From Chloroflexota bacterium (GTDB lineage Bacteria > Chloroflexota > Dehalococcoidia > Dehalococcoidales > JAUYDJ01), in assembly GCA_030690025.1 (NCBI GenBank), contig JAUYDJ010000254.1, positions 1 to 7,067 on the forward strand: a stretch of 7,067 bases of DNA, given 5' to 3'. The notes below the pieces were generated by a model. It saw only the letters and a list, made by a program, of their open reading frames with translations. It was not told where the DNA came from and made no database searches. Shown here piece after piece: positions 1-4,838 of the stretch (positions are counted from its first letter, which is position 1; each line of letters begins with the position of its first letter). Both the position numbers and the translations under genes were made by a program.

Positions 1-84
1 GGAGTGGGATTTGAACCCACGACCCCGATTTCTCAGGGCAAGCGCTTAGCAGGCGCCCGCACTAGACCACTATGCGATCCCTCC
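1..84 (-). tRNA. tRNA-Ser (anticodon GCT), 3' end cut by window edge
   Basis: On the minus strand the sequence folds as a class II (long variable arm) tRNA. The 5' acceptor strand is GGAGGGA (84-78). A D arm follows, then an anticodon stem GGCGC/GCGCT around loop CTGCTAA, with anticodon GCT at plus positions 48-50, reading serine codons AGC and AGU. The variable arm can pair CCC with GGG, and the T arm is GTGGG-TTCAAAT-CCCAC. Only the first three bases of the 3' acceptor strand (TCC) are inside the window. The last four pairing bases and the discriminator base lie to the left of position 1. The long variable arm and GCT anticodon agree with each other, so the serine assignment is firm. Confidence 0.96.
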
Positions 85-103
85 GTGGATTTCTCTTGCA
101 GGC

Positions 104-138
104 AATATTTATTATAGCACAACCGCCAGGTAGCTCAA
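104..138 (-). promoter_or_regulatory. Promoter of tRNA-Ser
   Basis: Read on the minus strand: TTGAGC (138-133), a 16 bp spacer (132-117), then a perfect TATAAT (116-111) preceded by TGC, an extended -10. Expected initiation is near 104, giving a tRNA leader of about 20 nt. The position just upstream of a stable RNA gene and the quality of both boxes support the call. Confidence 0.7.
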
Positions 139-230
139 ACGCAAACTCAAATTTAAATCCGATTCGGAATCCTGTAAATAATTTAAAATCCGAAATCCAA
201 AATACTAAACAATCTGGCCGGGGACTAACC

Positions 231-429
231 AGATTCTTCGCCCCGATTTCATCGGGGACTCAGAATGACATTAAGAATAGATTGGGTCTGTCATTGCGAG
301 GAGTCCCGATTTCATCGGGATGACGAAGCAATCTCAAGCATGAATCATAGAGATTGCTTTGCTTCGCTCGCAAAGACAAACGGAAGTTAGGGATTGCTTC
401 GTCCCGACCTGTCGGGACTCGCAATGACA
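231..429. repeat. Cluster of four palindromic interspersed repeat copies
   Basis: The unit reads GATTGCTTCG, a hairpin, then CTCGCAATGACA. Copy A is 231-270 (AGATTCTTCG...CAGAATGACA). Copy B is 289-336, inverted relative to the others. Copy C is 350-378, where the hairpin is replaced by a short TGCTTCG stretch. Copy D is 392-429. The internal hairpins are CCCCGAT-TTC-ATCGGGG (241-257), TCCCGAT-TTC-ATCGGGA (304-320) and GTCCCGAC-CT-GTCGGGAC (401-418). B and C also form a larger inverted repeat, AAGCAATCTC (326-335) with GAGATTGCTT (350-359). Similar units are scattered through many environmental bacterial genomes. No transposase is present, so any mobility would have to be supplied in trans. 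Confidence 0.8.
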
Positions 430-471
430 TGGTGTTTGGCAATTAGTAATTTATAGTTTCGGCCTTAGCTG

Positions 472-480
472 TGCTATGAT
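472..480 (+). promoter_or_regulatory. Extended -10 promoter of ybeY
   Basis: TGC-TATGAT ends six bases before the GTG start at 487. No good -35 lies 16-18 bp upstream. Initiation 7 bases after the -10 would fall on the start codon itself, and no Shine-Dalgarno sequence lies in between, so the mRNA may be leaderless. Confidence 0.45.
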
Positions 481-486
481 GTTGGC

Positions 487-945
487 GTGGAAATCAATGT
501 CCTGGTTGTGAAAGGCGTTGCCGCCAACGTTGAGGCGGGCTGGCTGCAAAGGGTAGCCGAGCAGGTGCTTACCGCTCAGAACATCAGCCCCAGCGCCGAG
601 CTTAGCCTGGTGCTTACCACCCCGAAGAAGATTCGGGAGCTAAATCGCGACTACCTGGGAGAAGATAGTCCCACCGACGTGCTCTCTTTTCCCATGGAGC
701 CGGAATCGTCCGCCTTCGTTATGCCGCCCGATGGCAAGCTGCATCTGGGCGAGGTAATTATTTCCTACTCGCAGGCGGCGGCTCAAGCCCGGGAACACCA
801 GCATTCGGTCAAAAAGGAGCTTGTCATTCTCCTCATTCACGGGGTGCTCCACGTTTTAGGCTTCGACCATGCGCAGCCTGATGAGGAGCGCCGGATGCGC
901 GCCCGGGAGGCGGAAATACTGGGCCAGGTTGAAGGACTGGACTAG
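487..945 (+). CDS. ybeY: Endoribonuclease YbeY (rRNA maturation factor)
   Basis: The 152-residue product has the full length typical of YbeY, a metal-dependent single-strand endoribonuclease that acts in 16S rRNA 3'-end maturation and ribosome quality control in the cytoplasm. The zinc-site motif HGVLHVLGFDH is at residues 118-128, supplying H118, H122 and H128. The conserved segment SPTDVLSFP is at 61-69, and LGEVIIS at 88-94. The start is GTG at 487: nearby ATGs (476, 479) are out of frame and no earlier in-frame start is plausible. There is no visible ribosome binding site, but a TATGAT box ends at 480, suggesting a leaderless transcript. The gene stands alone here, without the era or phoH neighbours it has in many bacteria. 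It converges on pyrD, with stop codons overlapping at 942-945. Confidence 0.96.
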   Translation: MEINVLVVKGVAANVEAGWLQRVAEQVLTAQNISPSAELSLVLTTPKKIRELNRDYLGEDSPTDVLSFPMEPESSAFVMPPDGKLHLGEVIISYSQAAAQAREHQHSVKKELVILLIHGVLHVLGFDHAQPDEERRMRAREAEILGQVEGLD

Positions 946-1868
946 TGCGGCCGCGCCGCGCCGCGAATCTCGGCCAGGCTCTTTACGCCCTCTTTTTTCA
1001 TCCACGCTTCCAGCCCCTCCAGCACATCCAGTGCCGCTCGTGGGGTAGTCAGGCTGGCCGTGCCTACCATGACTGCGGTAGCCCCGGCCATGATGAACTC
1101 CACGGCATCCATGCCCGTGGTAATGCCGCCGCAGCCGATAACCGGGATTTTTACCGCCGCCGCTACCTGGTAGACCATGAAGAGCGCCACCGGCTTGATG
1201 GCCGGGCCGGATAGCCCGCCGACCACGTTAGCCAGGAGCGGCTTGCGCCGGGGAACATCGATAGCCATGCCTCTCAGGGTATTGGTGACGGTGAGGGCAT
1301 CGGCGCCGGCTTCGGCCACCGCCACGGCTATGGCGGTTATATCGGTGCAGTTCGGGCTGAGCTTGACAATCACCGGCAGGGAAGTGGCGCCTTTGACGGC
1401 GGCGGCGACCTCGGCGGCGGCTTTGGGGTCGGTACCGAAGGCCATCCCGCCGTGTTTCACGTTAGGACAGCTGATGTTCAGCTCCATGCCGCTGACGCCG
1501 GGCACGCTATCTAGCTCATGGGCTATCTGGGCGAATTCCTCAACCGTGTCACCGGTGACGTTGACGATTACCGGCACGCGCCACTTTGCCCAGATGGGCG
1601 CTTTCTCCTTAATCAGTGCCTTGACGCCGATATTCTGAAAGCCTATCGCGTTAAGCATCCCGCCTGGTGTTTCGGCGATGCGGGGCTGGGGGTTACCTTC
1701 CTTGGGTTTGAGGGTAGTGCCTTTGCAGAAAATAGCGCCCAGCTTCTGCACATCAAATATATCACCGTAGTCGGTGCCGTAGCCAAATGTGCCGGAGGCG
1801 GTCACCACCGGGTTAGCCAGGTTTAAGGGGCGTTTGTTTTTGGGGGCGAGCTGAACTGATAAGTCCAT
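942..1868 (-). CDS. pyrD: Dihydroorotate dehydrogenase, class 1B catalytic subunit
   Basis: PyrD oxidises dihydroorotate to orotate, the fourth step of pyrimidine biosynthesis, using FMN. With the start chosen here the protein has 308 residues, the normal length for class 1. Visible signatures are TASGTFGYG (23-31), KGTTL (49-53), NISCPN (131-136) with catalytic base C134, VIVKLSPN (166-173), NTLRGMAID (196-204), and the FMN-phosphate loop GCGGITTG (245-252) with MVGTA (267-271). A catalytic cysteine rather than serine, plus the NVKHGGMAFG segment, indicates class 1B. Such enzymes normally work with the iron-sulfur/FAD subunit PyrK and NAD+, but pyrK is not in this window. An in-frame start exists at 1931, but it would lie inside the promoter. 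The ATG at 1868 has GAGGGA six bases upstream and matches family N-termini. Confidence 0.96.
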   Translation of the reverse strand: MDLSVQLAPKNKRPLNLANPVVTASGTFGYGTDYGDIFDVQKLGAIFCKGTTLKPKEGNPQPRIAETPGGMLNAIGFQNIGVKALIKEKAPIWAKWRVPVIVNVTGDTVEEFAQIAHELDSVPGVSGMELNISCPNVKHGGMAFGTDPKAAAEVAAAVKGATSLPVIVKLSPNCTDITAIAVAVAEAGADALTVTNTLRGMAIDVPRRKPLLANVVGGLSGPAIKPVALFMVYQVAAAVKIPVIGCGGITTGMDAVEFIMAGATAVMVGTASLTTPRAALDVLEGLEAWMKKEGVKSLAEIRGAARPH

Positions 1869-1894
1869 ATTACTTCCCTCGATGTTCTTTCTTT

Positions 1895-1931
1895 CGTGTG
1901 CATTATATCGTAATTCGTTACGGAGGGGCAA
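1895..1931 (-). promoter_or_regulatory. Promoter of pyrD
   Basis: On the minus strand: TTGCCC (1931-1926), an 18 bp spacer, then a perfect TATAAT (1907-1902). Initiation near 1895 gives a leader of about 27 nt carrying the GAGGGA ribosome binding site. This placement argues for the pyrD start at 1868. Confidence 0.6.
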
Positions 1932-2007
1932 CTGTCACCCGCTAGCTTATTAAGTTCAAATGTGGTTGATTACGTTTTTCCTCTTATGCTTGACCCTATC
2001 CCCTTAA

Positions 2008-2024
2008 TCCCGATAGCATCGGGA
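2008..2024. repeat. CCCGAT hairpin, related to the repeats near 241-418
   Basis: TCCCGAT (2008-2014), loop AGC, ATCGGGA (2018-2024). This is the same 7 bp stem as in repeat copy B (304-320), with a different 3-base loop and unrelated flanks. Confidence 0.6.
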
Positions 2025-2033
2025 AGTAGTGTT

Positions 2034-2064
2034 AAGAAGGGGGCTCCGCCCCCTTCTTTTTCTT
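2034..2064. terminator. Strong hairpin with T-rich tail, possible bidirectional terminator
   Basis: An 11 bp perfect stem AAGAAGGGGGC (2034-2044) / GCCCCCTTCTT (2048-2058) with loop TCC, followed on the plus strand by TTTCTT. On the minus strand, the useful direction for the thiamine-binding gene starting at 2473, the T run is only TTCTT within the stem, so termination there may be weaker. No plus-strand gene ends just upstream, so it may instead be part of a repeat element. Confidence 0.5.
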
Positions 2065-2070
2065 ATCTTT

Positions 2071-2093
2071 CCCCTCTCCTTTTAGGAGAGGGG
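2071..2093. repeat. Perfect 10 bp inverted repeat
   Basis: CCCCTCTCCT (2071-2080), loop TTT, AGGAGAGGGG (2084-2093). No U tract follows directly in either direction (plus-strand continuation is ATAAAGGGG), so it is better read as an intergenic repeat element than as a terminator. It lies downstream of the minus-strand gene at 2174-2473. Confidence 0.55.
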
Positions 2094-2173
2094 ATAAAGG
2101 GGTGATGTCCATACTCTCTTGGAGTAGCCAATTGTATCCTAGCGCCATCAACTAAAAACGAATAGGACCCACG

Positions 2174-2473
2174 CTAGCTGACTGCCTTGACTTTGGACTC
2201 CATGGTCTGCGCTTTATCACGTCTGTCATCGATGCTGATGCTGGTGGATACCCTCTGGGCGCCCATGGCAAAGGGTACCTCATGCATCTTGCGCACCAGC
2301 TCGAAGACTCGCTCCAGCGGGGCCTGCACCACCGTCCCCATGGGCGTTATCTGGTAGCTCACGTCCTTAGCTCCTCTGACCACATCCAGGCAGGCGCTAA
2401 CATAGCGGCTGAGGCTGGCGCTGGCGGTGCCCAGCGGCACGATGTGTATTTCGGCGATGACCGTTCCTTTCAT
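2174..2473 (-). CDS. MTH1187-family (UPF0045) thiamine-binding protein
   Basis: The 99-residue product matches the small MTH1187/YqgV family in length and pattern: an opening beta strand VIAEIHIVPLG, a serine-rich helix SASLSRYVSACLDVV (18-32), strand SYQITPMGTVVQAP (39-52), a helix LERVFELVRKMHE, and a last strand RVSTSISIDDRRD. Family members have a ferredoxin-like fold, and several bind thiamine or related compounds; their cellular role is not well settled. AAGGAGGGA lies upstream of the ATG, a strong ribosome binding site that fixes the start. No thiamine biosynthesis or transport gene, and no recognisable TPP riboswitch, is next to it. Transcription runs left toward the hairpins at 2034-2093. 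Confidence 0.88.
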   Translation of the reverse strand: MKGTVIAEIHIVPLGTASASLSRYVSACLDVVRGAKDVSYQITPMGTVVQAPLERVFELVRKMHEVPFAMGAQRVSTSISIDDRRDKAQTMESKVKAVS

Positions 2474-2509
2474 GGCAGCTCCCTCCTTTATGACGGCTTG
2501 TCAAGGGTG

Positions 2510-2552
2510 GGACTAATATCATAGCTTAACGAGCTGGTTTTTGCCAGTAATG
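2510..2552 (-). promoter_or_regulatory. Possible promoter of the thiamine-binding gene
   Basis: On the minus strand a TATGAT box (2523-2518) would start transcription near 2510, giving a leader of about 36 nt with the strong ribosome binding site. The -35 is poor (TGGCAA 17 bp upstream). A small inverted repeat CTGG-6-CCAG (2534-2547) lies inside the spacer and could be an operator. A TTGACA also occurs closer to the gene (about 2504-2499), but has no -10 at the right distance. Confidence 0.35.
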
Positions 2553-2672
2553 TTTCTCGCGCACATAAATAGGCTTTGCCCTGAATATCCATAGGGAAGA
2601 TAAAAAGGGGGGTGAGGGTAAAACGACTATTCAAAGTAAAGAATCACTTACATCGAGCGGTCATCCCCTCTC

Positions 2673-2701
2673 TTGACAGATGGCGGAATTACGTGTATAA
2701 G
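2673..2701 (+). promoter_or_regulatory. Strong sigma-70-type promoter for the DksA-lspA-rluD operon or a leader RNA
   Basis: Perfect TTGACA (2673-2678), 17 bp spacer (2679-2695), TATAAG (2696-2701). Initiation is expected near 2708, about 250 nt before the first gene. It is the best -35/-10 pair in the window. A second, weaker candidate -10 (TAAAAT at 2887-2892) lies nearer the gene. Confidence 0.7.
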
Positions 2702-2707
2702 TATTAA

Positions 2708-2959
2708 CCAAGCAGGGCAAATCGGATAACTTAAAGACACGATGCACATGAGGACTTCTAGGTTTGGCTACAATGGTCGCGCAGGCAGGCTTGCCCTTTG
2801 TGCCTGTGGGGCCGATACCTGTCAGTTGCGGCTATTGCCGGAATAGGCTATCAGCCCGACTCTCTCTTAGTTAATCACCTATTTGTTAAAATATGTTAGC
2901 TTACCCGTAACAGCCGGGCGAGGCCGGTGTTGGTCTACGGGTGGGCAGGAGAAGCGGCC
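2708..2959 (+). promoter_or_regulatory. Long structured 5' leader (or an unassigned small RNA)
   Basis: Possible pairings are: AGGGCAA (2714-2720) with TTGCCCT (2791-2797); CAGGCA (2782-2787) with TGCCTG (2801-2806), which competes with the first; a composite stem GATACCT (2814-2820) with AGG-c-TATC (2845-2852) enclosing CGGC-TATT-GCCG (2829-2840); and ACCCGTA (2903-2909) with TACGGGT (2936-2942), enclosing CCGG/CCGG. The last stem ends only four bases before the AGGAGA ribosome binding site (2947-2952), where folding could affect translation. The pairings are seen by eye only, without energies or homologues. Confidence 0.35.
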
Positions 2960-3331
2960 GTGACTAATATGAGATTAAACATGCTTCGCTCTCCTCTGGA
3001 GAATGAACGCAAGCGCCTGCAGGAAGAGATAGCGCAGATAACCGCCACTATTCCGCCGGGTGAGGAAAGGCGGGAAGGCAGCCCCTTCGGCAAGCGCGAA
3101 GAAGAGGCTACTGAGACGGTCGAGCTGGAGAAGCGTCTGTCCCTGGAGAAGCGCCTTAAGGATCAGCTTGCCGACGTGGAGCATGCCCTGCAGAAGTTTG
3201 AGAAAGGCACCTACGGCCTTTGTGATATCTGCGGCCAGCCCATCGATGAGGCCCGGCTGGAGGCTCGCCCCCAATCGAACCTGTGTCTGAGTTGCAAGGC
3301 TAAACAGGAAAAGGATGCCAAGACCAAGTAA
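2960..3331 (+). CDS. DksA/TraR-type C4 zinc-finger protein
   Basis: The 123-residue protein has a charged helical region of about 12-80, likely a coiled-coil hairpin, followed by a C4 zinc finger: C88-x2-C91 (CDIC) and C109-x2-C112 (CLSC). This is the layout of DksA/TraR/YteA proteins. DksA and TraR insert a coiled coil into the secondary channel of RNA polymerase. Whether this member does so is an inference. The probable coiled-coil tip (SPFGKREEEATE, 41-52) is acidic through glutamates and lacks the DxxDxA-like pattern I expect for true DksA, so I give no gene symbol. I chose GTG at 2960 because AGGAGA lies seven bases upstream; the earlier in-frame GTG at 2927 lies in the leader hairpin, and ATGs at 2969 and 2981 are alternatives. 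It overlaps lspA by 17 nt. Confidence 0.88.
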   Translation: MTNMRLNMLRSPLENERKRLQEEIAQITATIPPGEERREGSPFGKREEEATETVELEKRLSLEKRLKDQLADVEHALQKFEKGTYGLCDICGQPIDEARLEARPQSNLCLSCKAKQEKDAKTK

Positions 3332-3821
3332 CCAGGCGGGATGGTGGTGGAGCTCGGTCTTCCTCCTTATCGCTTTATTGGTACTGGTCACCGACCAGTT
3401 GACCAAGCTCTGGATAAGGTCTCATCTCTTTGCCGGGCAAACGCTGTTTTCGATAGGGTTCTTCCGCATTGATTATGTCCGGAATACCGGCGCTGCCTTT
3501 GGCCTGTTTCAGGACCACACGTTCTACCTGACCATACTGTCTATTGTCGGCGCCGTGGTGGTGCTGGTCTACGCCCTGGTGGTTAACCCCCGCTATCCCT
3601 TTTTGACCGGCCTCCGGTGGGTAGCCCTGGGCTTAATCCTGGGCGGCACCATCGGCAACCTGATTGACCGGCTGCGCCTGGGCTACGTTACAGACTTCAT
3701 CGATTTCACCTACTGGCCGGCCTTTAACATTGCTGACGCTTCGGTGACGACCGGCGTTATTCTGTTTGCCTACACCCTGCTTTCCCTGGTGCGGGACGAG
3801 CCAGATGGAAAAAAGACTTAG
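3315..3821 (+). CDS. lspA: Lipoprotein signal peptidase (signal peptidase II)
   Basis: LspA cleaves the signal peptide from diacylglyceryl-modified prolipoproteins in the cytoplasmic membrane. The 168-residue length is typical. Four hydrophobic segments are visible (about 13-33, 69-91, 101-117, 143-161). Family motifs are DQLTK (27-31), NTGAAFG (57-63), GNLIDRLRLGYVTDF (114-128) and FNIADA (137-142). The expected catalytic aspartates are D127 and D141, both present. The start ATG at 3315 has AGGAA a few bases upstream, inside the end of the DksA-like gene, so translation is probably coupled. Its 3' end in turn overlaps rluD by 17 nt. Confidence 0.97.
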   Translation: MPRPSNQAGWWWSSVFLLIALLVLVTDQLTKLWIRSHLFAGQTLFSIGFFRIDYVRNTGAAFGLFQDHTFYLTILSIVGAVVVLVYALVVNPRYPFLTGLRWVALGLILGGTIGNLIDRLRLGYVTDFIDFTYWPAFNIADASVTTGVILFAYTLLSLVRDEPDGKKT

Positions 3822-4695
3822 CTTCGTCGTCGCCGAGGGCGGAGTCCGCCTGGACAAATACGTCAGCGAGCAGTGCCCGGAGATTTCCCGCACCCGGGCG
3901 CAGAAGCTTATCGACGAAGGATTAGTCACCGTTAACGGACGGGCAGCCAGGTCAAGCCTTAAACTCAATACCGGCGATAGGGTTGAGGTAGTAGTACCAC
4001 CGCCCCCACCCTCCCAGCTTGCGCCGGAAGAAATCCCCCTGGATATTATCTACGAAGACGCCGACCTGCTGGTGGTCGATAAACCGGCCGGCCTGACCGT
4101 TTACCCCGCCGCCGGGCACCCCGGCCATACCCTGGTCAATGCGGTGCTGGCCCACTATCCCGCTTTACCCGGCAGTCCGCTGCGGCCGGGCATTGTGCAC
4201 CGGCTGGACAAGGACACCTCCGGCCTCATCGTGCTGGCCAAGAACAGCGTCGCCCAGGCCAACCTGATTGACCAGTTCAAGAGCCACGCGGTGAACAAGA
4301 CCTACCTGGCGCTGGTGAAGGGGCGGGTTACGCCGGAGCGCGGCGCTATCGAAGCACCAATAGGGCGGGACCCCGTCGACCGCAAGCGCATGGCGGTGGT
4401 GGCCGGAGGCAAGCAGGCGCGCACCACCTACCAGGTCATTAAGTATATTGACGACTACACCCTGCTTGAGGTGAAGATTGAGACGGGACGCACCCACCAG
4501 ATACGGGTGCATCTTTCTGCCATTGGCTATCCGGTGGTGGGCGATAAGGTCTACGGATTTAAGTCGCCTTACCTGTCCCGCCAGTTCCTGCACGCCTACC
4601 GCTTGGGCTTGAAGCTGCCATCCACCGGTGAATACCGTGAGTTCAAGTCCGAGCTGCCGGAGGAGTTGAAGCGGGCGCTGGAGGCTATTTCTTAG
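3805..4695 (+). CDS. rluD: RluD-family 23S rRNA pseudouridine synthase
   Basis: The 296-residue protein converts specific uridines in structured RNA to pseudouridine; RluD of E. coli acts on helix 69 of 23S rRNA. An N-terminal S4 RNA-binding domain (about 13-60: VRLDKYVSE...LVTVNG) is followed by a proline-rich linker with PPPPP (65-69) and the catalytic domain. Motifs include DADLLVVDKPAGL (85-97), GIVHRLDKDTSGLIVLAK (129-146) with expected catalytic aspartate D135, GRTHQIRVHL and FLHAYRL. The ATG at 3805 is preferred over the in-frame ATG at 3766, because the extra 13 residues do not resemble the family and would lie deep inside lspA. RluC and RluA-like paralogues are close relatives, so the exact target uridines are not certain. 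No clear terminator follows. Confidence 0.92.
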   Translation: MEKRLSFVVAEGGVRLDKYVSEQCPEISRTRAQKLIDEGLVTVNGRAARSSLKLNTGDRVEVVVPPPPPSQLAPEEIPLDIIYEDADLLVVDKPAGLTVYPAAGHPGHTLVNAVLAHYPALPGSPLRPGIVHRLDKDTSGLIVLAKNSVAQANLIDQFKSHAVNKTYLALVKGRVTPERGAIEAPIGRDPVDRKRMAVVAGGKQARTTYQVIKYIDDYTLLEVKIETGRTHQIRVHLSAIGYPVVGDKVYGFKSPYLSRQFLHAYRLGLKLPSTGEYREFKSELPEELKRALEAIS

Positions 4696-4768
4696 CAACC
4701 TATCCCCCTGCCCGTGTAGTGGAAAGAAATATAAGAGGTGCTGCGGAGCGACGGCTAGGTAGTCTGAC

Positions 4769-4795
4769 AGGCTTTTCACTTGAAAGCCTTAAGTG
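4769..4795. promoter_or_regulatory. Overlapping inverted repeats in front of the endonuclease promoter
   Basis: AGGCTTT (4769-4775) pairs with AAAGCCT (4783-4789). A second, overlapping pair is CACTT (4777-4781) with AAGTG (4791-4795). They cover the -35 region of the promoter whose -10 is at 4797-4802, the place for an operator of a restriction cassette. There is no U tract, so the first is not a good terminator for rluD. No controller (C) protein gene is visible in the window. Confidence 0.3.
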
Positions 4796-4802
4796 GTAGA
4801 AT
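4794..4802 (+). promoter_or_regulatory. Extended -10 promoter of the restriction-modification cassette
   Basis: TGG-TAGAAT (4794-4802), with a weak -35 TTTTCA (4773-4778) 18 bp upstream. Initiation near 4809 gives a leader of about 30 nt. The same nine bases, TGGTAGAAT, occur in front of gltX at 6784-6792. Confidence 0.4.
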
Positions 4803-4838
4803 TAGGCAAAGTAAAAAGGGGCTGAAAGAGTACTAGTG

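Larger units (their letters stand above)
85..486. other. Gene-free spacer between tRNA-Ser and ybeY
   Basis: About 400 bp without a credible gene. The tRNA promoter occupies 104-138. An A/T-rich stretch with loosely repeated 'aaatccgaaatcc' wording fills about 139-210. Positions 211-217 (AATCTGG) and 229-235 (CCAGATT) form an inverted repeat. The cluster of palindromic repeats occupies 231-429, and the ybeY promoter lies at 472-480. The open reading frames that cross this stretch simply read through the repeats, and their peptides (for example one with RAKQSNL wording) are the kind produced by this repeat family. Confidence 0.8.
1869..2173. other. Spacer between pyrD and the thiamine-binding gene
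   Basis: About 305 bp with no credible gene. It holds the pyrD promoter (1895-1931) and three perfect hairpins in a row at 2008-2024, 2034-2058 and 2071-2093. The third is followed by 'gataaaggggtgatg', wording typical of a widespread intergenic repeat. A degraded version of that wording recurs near 2600-2620. Confidence 0.75.
2474..2959. other. Gene-free region upstream of the DksA-like operon
   Basis: 486 bp with no credible gene. It holds the weak minus-strand promoter (about 2510-2552), a G/A-rich stretch (about 2595-2640), a near-consensus plus-strand promoter (2673-2701), and about 250 nt of probable leader with several stem-loops. I do not recognise tmRNA, SRP RNA, RNase P or a confident riboswitch class here. 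Confidence 0.7.

Noticed and set aside
72..323. Plus-strand open frame of 83 codons
   Set aside because: It begins inside the tRNA gene on the other strand and runs through its promoter and the repeats; the peptide has no recognisable domain.
260..442. Minus-strand open frame of 60 codons in the repeat cluster
   Set aside because: It is a read-through of the palindromic repeats; wording such as RAKQSNL is typical of spurious calls on this repeat family, and it has no ribosome binding site.
941..954. ACTAGT directly followed by GCGGCCGC, which looks like a cloning-vector polylinker (SpeI, NotI)
   Set aside because: Both genes read through it in frame with normal C termini, and there is no other vector sequence nearby; it is a coincidence in G+C-rich DNA.
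1177..1638. Long plus-strand open frame opposite pyrD
   Set aside because: It is the antisense shadow of a well-conserved G+C-rich gene; pyrD motifs on the minus strand explain the sequence.
2708..2870. 6S RNA, tmRNA, SRP RNA or RNase P RNA in the gene-free region
   Set aside because: None of their diagnostic sequences or end-to-end pairings could be found by eye.
4165..4779. 204-codon minus-strand open frame opposite rluD
   Set aside because: Shadow of rluD, caused by G+C-rich codon bias; the peptide shows no family features.
4769..4789. AGGCTTT/AAAGCCT hairpin as the terminator of the rluD operon
   Set aside because: No U tract follows on the plus strand; the position over the next promoter fits an operator at least as well.
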